Positions 10,129-21,900 of a stretch of 64,000 bases of DNA are shown piece by piece. Position 1 is the stretch's first letter; each line of letters starts with the position of its first letter. The notes beneath the pieces were generated by a model. That model was not told where the DNA came from. It did not search any database and worked only from the letters and a program-made list of their open reading frames with translations. The position numbers and the translations under genes are program-made. Source of the stretch: Calcarisporiella thermophila CBS 279.70 (taxonomy: Eukaryota > Calcarisporiellomycota); NCBI RefSeq assembly GCF_041956535.1, contig NW_027192205.1:124001-188000 (forward strand). Reading direction: 5' to 3'.

Positions 10129-10915
10129 GCAGTGGTGCACTGTGTTAATGGGACAAGGCTGGGCAGCACGGGAAAGGGTGGGAAATGTCAGTCGCCCAGA
10201 GCAACGGGCGCTTTCTATTCGTGCCAAGTGTTCTATTTTGGGCGCGGCTTCCCTCTTGGAACTCAGCGCGTGCGATAATTTTAGCCGGCCGCCGCTATCC
10301 TCGCGGTGAGTGGGAGACGGGCAGGCCGGCTCCGCTGAGTTGCTGGATTGCTAACCCAAACTTGGGGGACGAGGATGCACACCTTCTGCGGGGGAGAAGA
10401 TCTGCCCGCGTGTTTAAAACCGACGTCCAAATCCAAACAATCAAAATCGCTTGCTCTTTTTCTTTTTTCCACGCCCTCCGGCCTATTTCTCGCCCCCTCT
10501 CATCCGCCCTCTCGCCCCCTTTTTCTGCGCCCTCTCTCTCTCTCTCTCTCTCTCTTCACCGCCCNNNNNNNNNNNNNNNNNNNNNNNNNNNNNNNNNNNN
10601 NNNNNNNNNNNNNNNNNNNNNNNNNNNNNNNNNNNNNNNNNNNNNNNNNNNNNNNNNNNNNNNNNNNNNNNNNNNNNNNNNNNNNNNNNNNNNNNNNNNN
10701 NNNNNNNNNNNNNNNNNNNNNNNNNNNNNNNNNNNNNNNNNNNNNNNNNNNNNNNNNNNNNNNNNNNNNNNNNNNNNNNNNNNNNNNNNNNNNNNNNNNN
10801 NNNNNNNNNTTCTGCGCCTCCTCTCTCTCTCTCTCTCTCTCTTCAACCGCCCGCTGCTTCTCAGTCTCTCTTTCTCTCCTCTAACTCATTCCATCCTCGC
10901 TCTATTTATCCCACA
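10129..10915. promoter_or_regulatory. 5' region of the xylitol dehydrogenase gene: pyrimidine-rich, CT repeats and assembly gap
   Basis: GC-rich to about 10440, then strongly pyrimidine-rich on the sense strand (cccctctcatccgccctc style) up to the ATG at 10916. It contains CT microsatellites on both sides of the 245-N gap 10565-10809. The flanks 10523-10564 and 10810-10851 are near-identical (ttctgcgc, then CT repeat, then ttcaccgccc or ttcaaccgccc), so the gap lies inside a tandem repeat. Such CT-rich leaders are common upstream of well-expressed fungal genes. Confidence 0.6.
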
Positions 10916-12173
10916 ATGGCATCCTATCCAATCGACAGCGGCGTAGAAACCTCCCCCTCCATGTCGCCCGAATGCAAGGCGAGAAACCTGTCTGCCGTGC
11001 TAGTGAAGCCGGGCCAAATCCAAATGGTGAGATGCTGGATCTTGCGGCGGGGCAAGTGCGGAATCATTGACTAACTTGCGCTCTAATCTAGCAATACCGC
11101 GAGGTGCCTGAGCCAAAACCCGATGAAGTACAGGTGCAAGTCAAGGTCACCGGCATTTGCGGATCGGATGTCCACTACTGGGTAAGCGATTTCCTCAGAG
11201 GCCTCCTCTCCAATGGCTGTGTCTAACCCATCTCATTGCGCTTAATTAGCTCCATGGCCGTATTGCCGATTTTGTGGTGCAGGCCCCGATGGTGCTTGGG
11301 CACGAGAGCTCGGGCATCGTCACCGCGGTTGGCTCAGAGGTACATGATCTCAAGGTTGGCGACAATGTCGCCATCGAGCCCGGAGTGACCTGCCGCCGCT
11401 GCGAGTTCTGCAAAAAGGGGCGCTACAATCTCTGTCCGGACATCGTCTTCGCGGCCACGCCCCCGTACGATGGCACGCTGTGCAACTATATCACTTATCC
11501 AAGCGACTTCTGTTTCCGGGTGCCGGACAATGTGTCTCTGGAGGAGGCTGCGCTTGTCGAGCCACTAAGCGTGGCGGTCCATGCTGTGCAGCGCGCCGAG
11601 CTGGACTCTGGCCGGCACGTAATGGTGTTCGGGAGCGGCCCCATCGGGCTCCTGGTGAGCGCGGTTGCGCGCGCAGCCGGGTCGACCCGAGTGACGGTCG
11701 CAGACATCATCCCCTCTCGCCTCGAGTTTGCCAAGGAGTACGCCGCAACGGAGACTGTCTTGCTGCAGCGCCCGGCCGAGGGCGAGTCGAACCTCGAGTT
11801 TTCGCGCCGCACGGTCAAACACATCCGCGAGGAGCTTAACATTCCCCGCGCCGATGTGGTCTTTGACTGTACCGGTGCCGAGCCCTGTGTCCAGATGGCC
11901 ATTGGCATGGCCAAGAATGGTGGCAAGGTTCTTCTGGTGGGCATGGGAAATCGGGATCAGCAGCTGCCCATCATGGATGCGGCAATTCGCGAGGTGGATA
12001 TCAAGGGGACATTCCGCTACTGCAACACTTACCCGCGTGCGCTGCAAATGATCTCCTCCGGCTTGGTGGACGTAAAACCCTTAATCACACACCGCTTCAG
12101 TCTGGCGGATGCCCCGCGTGCGTTCGAAGCAGTTAAGAACGGCCAGGGAATCAAGGTGCAAATCTTGGGTTAA
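10916..12173 (+). CDS. Xylitol/sorbitol dehydrogenase, zinc-dependent (spliced)
   Basis: Cytosolic NAD-dependent polyol dehydrogenase, oxidising xylitol to D-xylulose or sorbitol to fructose. Exons 10916-11026, 11092-11181 and 11250-12173 join in phase to 374 residues with GT-AG introns. Catalytic zinc ligands are Cys60 (GICGSD), His85 and Glu86 (LGHES), with Glu171 in VEPL. Structural zinc cysteines are at 115, 118, 121 and 129 (CRRCEFC, then NLC). The cofactor motif FGSGPIG lies near 194-200, with an acidic residue at the end of the following strand (VADI), which favours NAD over NADP. Length is usual for the family. It ends KVQILG. Xylitol against sorbitol preference cannot be settled from sequence. 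The 5' flank is a CT-rich leader. Confidence 0.93.
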
Positions 12174-14031
12174 AAATTCCTTTCTGGACAGCGTGTTGTA
12201 TAGCTTTCGCCTCTCTCCCCCTATTGCGTACCTGTTTTGTTCTCTATTTCTTTCTCCTCTTTCATGTTTGGAAAATTGGATATACAAGGATTTTTTTTTT
12301 CTCCCCTTTTGTTTTTAAGAATACCCTCTATACAATTTCCCCGCCTACATGGATTCAACCTTTTTTTTCCCCCTTTTGGATCCTCTTCTCTTTTGTACTG
12401 TGTAGTACTCCGCCTCATGATGGACGCTTTCTCTTTGATTACTTTCTATGTTATATTTCCCATTCGGCCTTCAACTATAAATTTTAGTTCTAATAAATGG
12501 GTTTCCCCCGCAAAAATAAAATAAAGTTTCCTCGAGTAAACTCAATTTTTGGCACGATTGATTTAATATACTCTGTTCCCATAGCAGGAAGGTGGATAGG
12601 CATGACAGTGACGTGAGTTAATAAAGAGGGGGAATGTATTTGGGTTAACCTTAGGAATGGCCGACACCTATGTATCGGCATCTTGCTGTTTCCTCACTAT
12701 TAATGGGAGATGTTTTCTCTTTCTGTCAAAGACTTTACGTATATATTACAACCATGAATAAGAAAATGTGACTGCGTATAAATTTTGGAAAGCTTTGCCC
12801 GCCTCTACTAAAGGGGTTTAGTCACTAGACACACACTCGTGGTATCTATCTATGCCAACCCATCTCTGCCGACGACTCCTCGGCGTCGGTACAGTTCTAG
12901 TTTCTATTTGAGGATAACTTCTTCAGGTGGTTTATCGCCTAATCTCTCTTATCTCCTAAAGGCAAAGATGCATGATGCCTATGGGCTTGATTCAAAATTA
13001 ATATGTGCTATGGATTAGGAAAGTCCGCCGTCGAAAAAGAGAGGGAAAAGGTAAGTAAGATGACGGGTTGTGGTTAGACGGGAGAAAATATAAGATAAAT
13101 GAAAAATAGGAGGGAGAAAAAAATTTAATTAACCGTCTATTTTTTATCATTTCATCATAATTTGGCCGAATTGCAAATTCAGCCAGAACACTTGCTTTCT
13201 ACAGTTATCTCGGTTTGAAGGTCGCCTTGAAAGCTCGTTAAGCAAAAGGATTATATCATGTATTGGTGTTAAAATATTGGCAAAGAATAATTCTATTGTA
13301 GAGGATCTATTTTTTTGGCATCCTTCTTAGCAATTTTTGCATCGGTCTCTGTAGCCGAACTTGGAGGGGGAGAGGATGCTACACGCTAGCTCTGCTCCCT
13401 GTATTCCGAACCTAAATGGCCACCTGACCGGATCCGAGGGATCTGAACGAGCCTAAAAGCCAATGCATTGAATATATCCTATGACCAGGGACATCAAGGA
13501 GAACGAGGCGTTACTGAATAAAGAAGAATAATTTCCGCATGCGGGTCAAGGCTCCCATCTACGGGATTGGCAGTCACTCTTAAACGGAGGTTAATTTTGA
13601 TCTACTAACTGCCTACCTTTTCATTCCCATCCCCTTATAAAGGATGCAGTTGGAATCGCAGGACCTTTTTAACAAAACTTTTTTTTGCGATTTTACATCG
13701 ACTATTTTACTTGATTTGATTCGATCTGATTTGAGTTTTCTTATACAGCCGCTTGGGATCTCGTCCGGTTTTCTTTTTTGGTTTTTATCTACTTCAAGAT
13801 CGGTCACAGGAGGACGCGCGTAGTCTTGACTCTTCTGTATTTATATTTTAATGTAAGTGGGAGGGGAAAAAAAAATATATATATATATATCTCTGGAGGG
13901 AACAGATTCCCTTGTTTTCTTTTGCCACAGTGTTGTTTCTAAAAGCCCGCCTGTTGCGCGGTTTCGGCTTCTCCCCACACTCGATGATGCTAGCGTGTAG
14001 TGTTGATAACCGTTTTTTCTAACTAGTAACT
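12174..14031. other. Intergenic, no gene seen
   Basis: T-rich 3' flank of the dehydrogenase to about 12520, then AT-rich DNA without a supportable exon. The stretch before 14032 has an A9 and (TA)n tract near 13868-13891 and is the promoter side of the aspartic protease gene. Confidence 0.5.
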
Positions 14032-15471
14032 ATGAGATTCTTAATTGCGATTACCGCCTTGTTCTTGTTCCACTTGGCAACGGTGGCGTCCGAACCCGTG
14101 GCGGCGAGTCCTGCCAACATGACCAAGGGCTCTCTACGGTAAGCTCAACCCCTGACAAGACCGTCAACTAGGGGAGCCATGTTAACTCTGGGTTTTCCGT
14201 TGGCTAGATTGCCTATCAGGAGGAGAAACGCAAACCGTAAAAGCACGCCAGTGCATGCACTGGCAGCCGCGAAAAGACTTGGTTTGAAGACTCCGTTGAT
14301 GAGACGGGGAGGACATGGAGGACATGGAGGAACCGCAAGTGAACAGCTAACCGATTACTTGTTGGATGTTGAGGTGAGCCGCCCAGTCCATCCTCAATAG
14401 CGTCACTGCACTAGCTTAGAATTGAAACTGTTTTCTTTTATTCTTCCCTGGGGCACCAGTACTATGCAGAAGTGGAGGTTGGCACTCCGGGACAGAAGTT
14501 CAAAGTCGATATCGATACAGGCAGCGCCGATTTCTGGATCTACTCGACCGGGTGCAAAGCCGCAGCGTGTCTCAATCACGTCCGATTCAAATCCTCGTCC
14601 TCAAAGACCTTTGCTGCAGTGAACGCCACATGGCAAATCGCGTACGTAGACGGCTCCTTCGTGTCGGGAGATCAAGCGCACGACTCGGTCACGATTGGAG
14701 GCATTGTGGTTCGAGACCAATCGATTGGGCTGGCGACGGCAGCCAGCAACGAGTTCAAGAATGATGTGATCGATGGTCTGTTTGGGTTGTCGTTCCCGGC
14801 GATTGCGCGTTTGCAGGGTAAGTCGGATCAGGAGGCCGCCAGTCTTTGACCCGATTCCATCCTATTGCTTTCTTATTTTTTCAGGGCCTCCTGTGTTCCA
14901 GAACATGATCAAGCAAAAGCTCATCAAAGAACCGGTGTTCAGTGTTTGGTTGGGCAAGCAAGCCGAGGGAGGGGGTGGCGAAATAGTGTTTGGCGAGGCG
15001 GACTCTGGGCATCACGTCGGCGAGATCCTCTACGTGCCGGTGACGGAGCAGCGCTACTGGTCCGTGAAGGCCGACGGGGTGAGTTTCCTCGGGGCTGATC
15101 TCGACGAGTCCGGGCCTGCCATCATCGATACCGGCTCAACCGTATTGATTCTCCCGGTGTCCCTCACCGGCAGTATCCACGCAAAGATTCCCGGGGCTGT
15201 CAACGACCGATATTGGGGATGGCTGGTGCCCTGTGACACCCCCAAGAAAATCCCTAAAGCGGCGCTGACCTTCTATTTCGGGGGCAAAGGGTTCAATATA
15301 CCCATTGAGGATTTGGTGCGCGAGCAATCGCCCGTCTCGGGAATGTGCTTTTCCGCCATGATTGGTAGCTATTCGGGGCCATGGCTGCTGGGTGCTGTTT
15401 TTATCAAGAACAATTATTGCGTGTTTGATGCAGGTCGGTCACGAGTAGGTTTTGCGCCAGTGAAGAAATAG
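14032..15471 (+). CDS. Secreted pepsin-like aspartic protease (family A1)
   Basis: Four exons (14032-14138, 14208-14373, 14460-14817, 14885-15471) join in phase to 405 residues. A hydrophobic signal peptide (MRFLIAITALFLFHLATVAS) is followed by a basic propeptide with a GGHGGHGG tract (about residues 71-79), and the mature domain begins near DYLLDVE. Catalytic aspartates are Asp110 in DTGSAD and Asp292 in IDTGST. The active-site flap carries Tyr in the AYVDGS region, and the C-terminus VFDAGRSRVGFAPV is typical. It is an extracellular or vacuolar endopeptidase. A tryptophan or other membrane anchor is absent, and there is no GPI-like hydrophobic tail, so secretion is more likely than wall anchoring. 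Cysteines are few, with CKAAAC as the likely first disulfide loop. Confidence 0.93.
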
Positions 15472-16034
15472 AGATCATTCCAACCTTATCCGTTAGAGGA
15501 CTAGACACTAAATTTTGCTTTCTCGCTCTTTTTTTTCTTGATATTTTTTTCTTTACTTGCTATCTTTTTTTTTGGATTTTATATATTGACATTTAAAATG
15601 TAGATATTTCTATATATATAGTAATATAGAAAACAAAAATGAAACACTCAGATTGGATGGGTAGCCTAGGAGGACAATGTTTCCTTAAAAATGTTGTGCA
15701 GAAAACAACTATGTGTATAAAATTAGTGAAGAGTTGTGAATAGGTGGTGCTCAATGTGAACATCGGCGGATAGCAATCCATCGTATTATTGAAATAGATC
15801 GCACTCGAGAGTACGGTAAAGCTCACATAGGTTGATAAACAGCCAAGAATCATTTAATACAATAATAACCTTGTGGGGAAAAGGCTAAAACGATAATGTA
15901 GACAAGTTTTCGACGATATTCTCAAACATATACGTTATAAGGCTAGAATAAAATATCATATAAACAATACAGATGCGAATCAAAATATATACGCTTAATT
16001 TAAATGTCAAGGGAGCTGAAGAATCTTGAGCGGG
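15472..16034. other. Convergent 3' region, no gene seen
   Basis: T-rich then A-rich DNA between the aspartic protease (plus) and the copper transporter (minus). It holds polyadenylation-type sequence only. Confidence 0.5.
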
Positions 16035-16841
16035 CTAGTGGCAGGCCATGGACCTGCCCACACGCCGGCGCATTTGGATGGCGTCTGCCGTGAAGAAGCC
16101 CGTTCCGGCACCGAGGACAACGCTGAGCATCAAAAATCCATTGTACGTCATAAACCTAACCAATGCCATCAAAAAATTAACCATAGTTACAGCTTTAGAT
16201 GCACAGGAGGATCATTACACCAGCATGAGCCAAAATGCTCCACCTACAAGGATAGCGTAGAGAAATGAACGGTACAATTGCTGTGAATAACTGATGCTCA
16301 AGTAACATCAAAAGTGAATGGGAGAGTAACTCGATAATTTAAACTATGGATGTGCATACCTTATATAATTGCCATCACCTAATAGAGGTTGCGAAGCAGA
16401 TAGCTCCTCTTGCGCTCCGGAATTCACATTCTACAAGACACAACAGTTAATGCATGTACTAAACCATGCACAAGAATATATATGGGCGACCTTGAACAGT
16501 TTCTCATCGTATCTAGATGCATAGAAACGAAGCCATTCATATAGGACGGATATAAGAAACACTGCAGCACACGAGACAACCAAACTGACGATGCTGTTAA
16601 TTTGCCACCATTTGAATACAATGCACACATGTTCTATGTCCCAGTTGAAATACATCTGATGGAATGAAGACAAGGAACCATGGAAATTTGAGTGGCAGTA
16701 ACGGTTGGAAAAGCAGGAGTTAGAAATTATAATTCATAGCCCCAAAACCTGCGTCTGTGATAATATTGTATGGTTGTAATTCTGAAGACTCACCTTCATT
16801 GAACAGGACATGTCCATATCTCCATGGCCACCGTGATCCAT
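16035..16841 (-). CDS. Ctr-family high-affinity copper transporter (spliced, five exons)
   Basis: Trimeric Cu(I) importer of the plasma or vacuolar membrane. Exons on the minus strand, 16841-16794, 16655-16491, 16430-16360, 16290-16219 and 16155-16035, join in phase to 158 residues. The N-terminus is Met/His-rich (MDHGGHGDMDMSCS). TM1 follows the usual M-x-F-x-W (Met17 to Trp21) and includes LYEWLRF. TM2 carries the essential MxxxM copper filter (Met117-Met121), and TM3 has the GxxxG packing motif (Gly134-Gly138). The ending SMACH contains the conserved Cys/His metal-binding tail. It is divergent from the NIMA-like kinase with a 242-bp shared 5' region. No consensus copper-response element was identified by eye. 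Confidence 0.92.
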
Positions 16842-17083
16842 GATTATATATAGAATCAAGACAAATTTGAAAATTCAAAAAGGGAGTAATGAGGATTAAG
16901 AACAATGATAAGAGGACTTGACATTACTCCAAAGATCCACGCATTGATGCTCCGATATCCACCTCATCACTTGTGACTGCCTTGCACATTCCGTTTGAAA
17001 ACGCGTTTTACGCGTTGCTCCTTGGAAATATTTCGCGCCTGAAAGCCTATAGCGATTCTTAGTTCCTCAATCTCTTTATTATC
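16842..17083. promoter_or_regulatory. Shared 242-bp promoter region, copper transporter / NIMA-like kinase
   Basis: The two genes start on opposite strands 242 bp apart, so their promoters must overlap or abut here. No clear TATA box or named operator was recognised. Confidence 0.6.
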
Positions 17084-18970
17084 ATGTCCAGCATAGAGGA
17101 TATGAACCTGCAATATGAACCTCTCGAGGTGATAGGTTCTGGTTCTTTCGGTCTCATACGCAAAATACGACGAAAATCGGATGGAAAGGTATGTTTCTTT
17201 GACTAGATATAGGGAGCTTTGGCCTTGACTAACCATCGTCCATAATCTTTTGGATCTTGAAAAAAAAAAAACACATGTATTTATTTCAATAGATACTTGC
17301 GCGTAAAGAACTCAATTTTCATCAAATGTCGGAAAAGGAAAGACAGCAGCTTGTTGCGGAAGTGAATATTCTACGTGGCCTTCGTCACCCTAATATAGTG
17401 CGTTATTACGAGAGGTTTGTGGATAAGGAGCGGGGAATTCTGAACATCATCATGGAATGGTGTGGGGGCGGGGATCTGGGCACACTTATCCGACGATGTA
17501 AAAAAGAAGGGTGGGTGCATTAGAGAAGTTTTGAATTAACTTGGACCTAATCCACTTTGCGCATTTAGGAAATACATTGGGGAGGACATAATTTGGAACT
17601 TCTTTACGCAGATAGTCATGGCATTGCACGAATGCCATATACCAAAAGGCGAGAGGAATGTTGTTCTTCATCGTGATATAAAACCGGATAATGGCAAGAT
17701 TGGATTGGATTATTATGCGGGTACAGTAGGCTAATTGGATAAGCTACCATGTAGTGTTTCTGGATTCAAATGGCAACGTGAAGTTGGGTGATTTTGGGTT
17801 ATCGCGCGTGCTAGATCCCGAGAAGAGTTTTGCGATGACGTTTGTCGGGGTAAGTTTGTCACTGCATTCATATCTCTGCTCGATCCCGTAGTGGATACAT
17901 TCTCCTCATCTCATCTTGCACTGCTCCTCTAGACTCCATACTACATGTCTCCAGTAAATTCGCTCTGCCTTTGAAGTTTTCCAAAAATAGATTCGATAAA
18001 AAACAAATTTCATTTAGGAACTGATGAGTGAATCCACGTACAATACCAAGTCGGATATCTGGGCCTTAGGCTGTCTTCTCTTTGAGATGTGCTCCCTTGA
18101 GTAATATTGCCTTTTATTTTTAGCCCTCTCTCCACCTCGTTGTGGTTAAATATTGTCTTCTACTTAGACCTCCATTCAAAGCAAAAACACATGCTCAACT
18201 GGCTGCCAGAATAAAGCAGGGTATCATTCCTCCATTGCCCGCGCAATACTCCCAGGAGGTTGGCCGCGTTATCAAATCCATGCTTCAGCTGAATCCTGCC
18301 AAGCGGCCCTCAACAGGTGATTTCTTCAAACTGGACCGTATGCGGCTGTGTCATAAAGAGCGCGAAATCTATGCATAGTAAGTGGGTGAATCCAATTTGG
18401 TGGCAGCTGAGTGGTGACATTCTATGTTCGATGATAGTCACCAAGAGTTGAAACGAAGGGAAGAGGAGCTGAAAAAACGTGAAGTTGCGTTTGAGGCAAG
18501 AGAGAAGGAGATATTGGAGAGAGAGGCTGCGGTAGCAAAAAAGGAGGAGGAGCTGAGGCAGAAGGAGGCTAGACTTATGGATATCGACAAGAGGCCAGGT
18601 AATTTTGAAGGTCTAGTTTAGGAAGAAATATGAGCTGGATGCTTTTCTGGTAACTTTTAGGGCGTATTTCCGTTGAAGAACGGTCCACCACCAAGTATGT
18701 AGAGACTTTGTAGTCTTCGTAGAGTGTTTGGGCGACTTACATTTTATATTTGTCTACAGCGTCATAAAATCCACGCTACACGCTACACGCACACCCCAAC
18801 GAAGAAAATCCTTTATAAGCGCCTACGGGGCACGCCCGCCTATCCCCTCAGCCTTTAGCGACAACAAGAATCTGTGTGACGTTTACCCGACTGCTGAGAC
18901 ACTCTACGGAGAGGATGAGGAGATGCCGAGTCCGTTCATTAGACGACAGAGATCCATGACGAAAGTGTAA
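17084..18970 (+). CDS. NIMA-related (NEK2/Fin1-type) cell-cycle protein kinase
   Basis: Ten exons (17084-17188, 17293-17510, 17569-17693, 17755-17849, 17933-17953, 18018-18100, 18168-18377, 18438-18598, 18661-18694, 18760-18970) join in phase to 420 residues. The glycine loop GSGSFG is at 18-23, the catalytic Lys in LARKEL near 40, HRD at 142-144, DFG at 162-164 and MSPE at the activation-loop end. A heptad-rich coiled coil spans about 287-340 (EELKKRE, EKEILERE), followed by a basic Ser/Thr tail. Kinase plus coiled coil is the NIMA/NEK2 layout, acting in mitotic entry and spindle-pole function. Intron 3 (17694-17754) starts with GC (gcaag) instead of GT; the joined codons give PDNVFLD exactly as the family requires. 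Exon 5 is only 21 bp. Confidence 0.92.
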
Positions 18971-19598
18971 AATATATACAGACTTTATTATACCTCCCGT
19001 TTTTTTTATAATTTTTTGTTATTGTTGCTGCTATTTTTGCTTTTTTTCTTCTATTCTTTAATTAAAACCTTACCCTACCGTCGAGTTTGGGGATAGACTT
19101 AGAAGTGGGTATAGGACCGCACCCATTCCTCTGTTCAATCAGAGAGGGATCCGAATTATGCAGATGGAAGGCTGAAAATAATCCCTCATATTATATCATG
19201 TACACCTAGGATTGTTTGGGGTTTATATCCAGCTTACTTGGCGGAATCGTGCAGACACGGAACTTTATGTCTTAGTCATAAGCCACAGAGAAGTTTGATA
19301 TTTGCTCAATAGCCATAATTAGACTTCACTCTTGTTGCATACTCATCAACGAGTTCTCGCGCTCTCTCTGTACCTACCCTATCACCTTATCAACGCTCCA
19401 CTGCACCTGAATTTCATGTGCCTATTATTACGAACAAAGTCCGGAGTCGATTTTTTGGTAGAGCGATCTAATTCGCTAATTTAAAATAGAGTTGCGTTCA
19501 GAACACTAAATCCATGCTTAAAGAAAAATAAAGAAGACGGTTAGCATCTCCGGTCACTCTTCATCTGCGGAATCTATCATTAGCAAGGGAGATTGAAT
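18971..19598. other. Intergenic, no gene seen
   Basis: T-rich 3' flank of the kinase, then the 5' flank of the septin gene. No supportable exon or RNA gene. Confidence 0.5.
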
Positions 19599-21353
19599 AT
19601 GGCTCCATCTGAGTATTCAGCCCATGGAATCGGCATTGGGAATCTCCCGGATCAGCGACACAAGATTGTGGCTAGAAGAGGGGCCAATTTTACCATCATG
19701 GTGGCAGGTAGATCCTTTAGGATTAAGAATTCGATGAATTAGTCCAGGTAGAAGCGATGTTTGAACACCTGCTTTTGTTCATCTGCACTCTTTAGGTGAA
19801 AGTGGACTTGGAAAGAGCACCTTTATCAATACTCTCTTTACAACAACCATTAAAGATTATAAGGATCCCAAACAGCGTCAGCAGAAGCAGCTTGATCGTA
19901 CTGTCGAAATTGACATCACCCGGGCTGGTAATTTTCAGTACCTCTAGGCTGTCGTACTCCCACTCAAAAGATAACCCCGCTTTCTGTCGTCCTTTTTGGA
20001 TACTAAAAATGCAGAACTCGAAGAGAAGAATTTCAGAGTTAAGCTTACCGTCATTGACACCCCCGGCTTTGGAGACTATGTGAACAACAAAAATAGTTGG
20101 GTTTCTATTGTCGATTTCATAGACGACCAACACGAGAACTACATGCGCCAGGAGCAGCAACCCGTGCGGCAGGAGCTAACCGATATGCGGGTCCATGTCT
20201 GGTGAGTCATGGAGGCATTCGATTGAGTCTTGTCTACGATAGAAACGCTCATTCTTTTTGAATGTATTCTAGCCTCTATTTCATTCGACCCACAGGGCAC
20301 AGGTAGCAACATGCTAGTTCCTTGAGCTCTTTTCCTTGTCTTCTAACTATTTCCATTGGTCAGTTTGAAGCCCTTGGACATCGAGGTGATGAAGCGTTTG
20401 GGATCTCGTGTGAACTTGATACCTGTCATCGCCAAAGTAGATACCTTGACGAAGCCTGATCTTGAGAAGTTTAAACGCAATGTAACCAGTCCGGAATCCA
20501 AACTTTTTCCCACGGCCTGCATCTAACAACTTATTTTGCAAATAGATTCGTGATGTGATCGAGGCCCAGAACATATGCGTTTACTCGTGCCCCATTGAGT
20601 CGGAGGATGAGTCAGTGACCCAACGTAACCATGAGATTATGGTAATTTTGCTTCTTCATCGAAACCTAAGATGGATGGCACGCTAAGTCCCTTTATTCTT
20701 TGATAAATCGGTCGCTAGGCTGCCATGCCGTTTGGAATTATTGGATCGGATCAAGATGTGACCACCTCGGATGGGCGTGTTGTTAAGGGCCGTCAGTATA
20801 CATGGGGAGTTGCCGAAGGTAGCCAATGGCTTGCTTTTTGCCTCGGAGAAGAATTTCGAACTAAACTCTACTTCTTTGTCAGTGGAAAATGAGAATCACT
20901 GCGATTTCAAGAAGCTGCGTAGCCTCTTGATCCGCACTCATATGCTCGATCTCATCCATACCACCGAGGAGATCCACTACGAAAAGTACCGCCAGCAGCA
21001 AATGGAGACACGCAAGTTCGGAGAGCCCAAGGTGCGCAAATATGACAGCCCCAAGTTCCGTGAAGAGGAAGAGGCCCTCCGCCGGCGTTTCACGGAGCAG
21101 GTGAAAATTGAAGAAGCCCGGTTCCGCAAGTGGGAGCAACAGGTAAATTGGCTTGGTCCCAAGAGAAAAAGGTTAAAGCTATCTCTAAGATTCCTTCCCC
21201 CCCCCCCCCCCTCTTCAATCCCCTACACTCCAGCTTATTGCGGAACGTGATCGTCTCAACAAGGATCTGGAGCAGAGTCACGCGAAGATAAAGGCCCTGG
21301 AGGCCGAATTAGAGCAACTTGGGTTGCACTCTGGAAAATCACTGAGGAGATAA
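19599..21353 (+). CDS. CDC12: Septin, Cdc12/AspC-type
   Basis: Nine exons (19599-19707, 19796-19927, 20015-20201, 20273-20302, 20364-20481, 20546-20641, 20719-20818, 20883-21142, 21234-21353) join to 383 residues. It is a GTP-binding filament subunit of the bud-neck or septum collar. The P-loop GESGLGKS is at 37-44, the switch DTPG at 95-98 and the G4 motif AKVD at 176-179. The septin unique element follows (WGVAE then [11 protein letters not shown]), and a C-terminal coiled coil runs from about 300 ([16 protein letters not shown]). Phrases such as [15 protein letters not shown] and [18 protein letters not shown] favour the Cdc12 group over Cdc3, Cdc10 or Cdc11. Exon 4 is only 30 bp. The last intron contains a C15 run directly before its acceptor region. 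Confidence 0.93.
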
Positions 21354-21900
21354 CGACGGTGATTTTTCCTTATTTTTTTATAATTTAACCAGGCTTCCCC
21401 TATCCCTTCCACATCTAGCCTTGAGCTGATGGACGTGTCTGTTGTACTGAATGTTTATTTGTGAAATGAGTTTGTTAGCTCTTCAACTCTCTTTAAGTTT
21501 TGTCACTTGTGATAGTTCTGGCGTAACAGAATATAGGTAGAGGTTCCCCTTAATCGAAAAAATGTATCAATCAGCCGACTTACACAGCCGAAATTGGGCC
21601 ATTGCGTCCCCCCCGCCCTAATGCTCATGTTAAAAAAAGAAAGACGCTATATTTTCCCTGCCGCATGTTACTATAAATACATTAACAACCTCGGATTGTA
21701 CCCATATAAAAGAGAAGCAAAAGAAAACTTTCAAGGATAAGCGAATATTTCAAATCTCCCCGGGGGGGGGGGGGGAGGAGTAACACGATGCCGCCTCAAA
21801 ATCTGCCCAGATATTAGAAAAACAGAACAGTATACCGTGGGAATTGATGATATGAGAGAGAAGTGATATATAGAGAAGGATTATATACAGATTGAATAGT
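21354..21900. other. Convergent 3' region of septin and GPCR-methyltransferase genes
   Basis: No gene. It contains a G14 run (21762-21775, poly(C) on the minus strand) about 125 bp past the stop of the minus-strand gene. Confidence 0.6.

Noticed and set aside
10185-11074. Long open frames through the CT-rich region and gap
   Set aside because: They arise from dinucleotide repeat and N bases; the real start is the ATG at 10916, supported by the dehydrogenase N-terminus.
11480-12051. Several open frames on both strands inside the xylitol dehydrogenase exon
   Set aside because: Shadows of a GC-rich coding exon; none has a domain.
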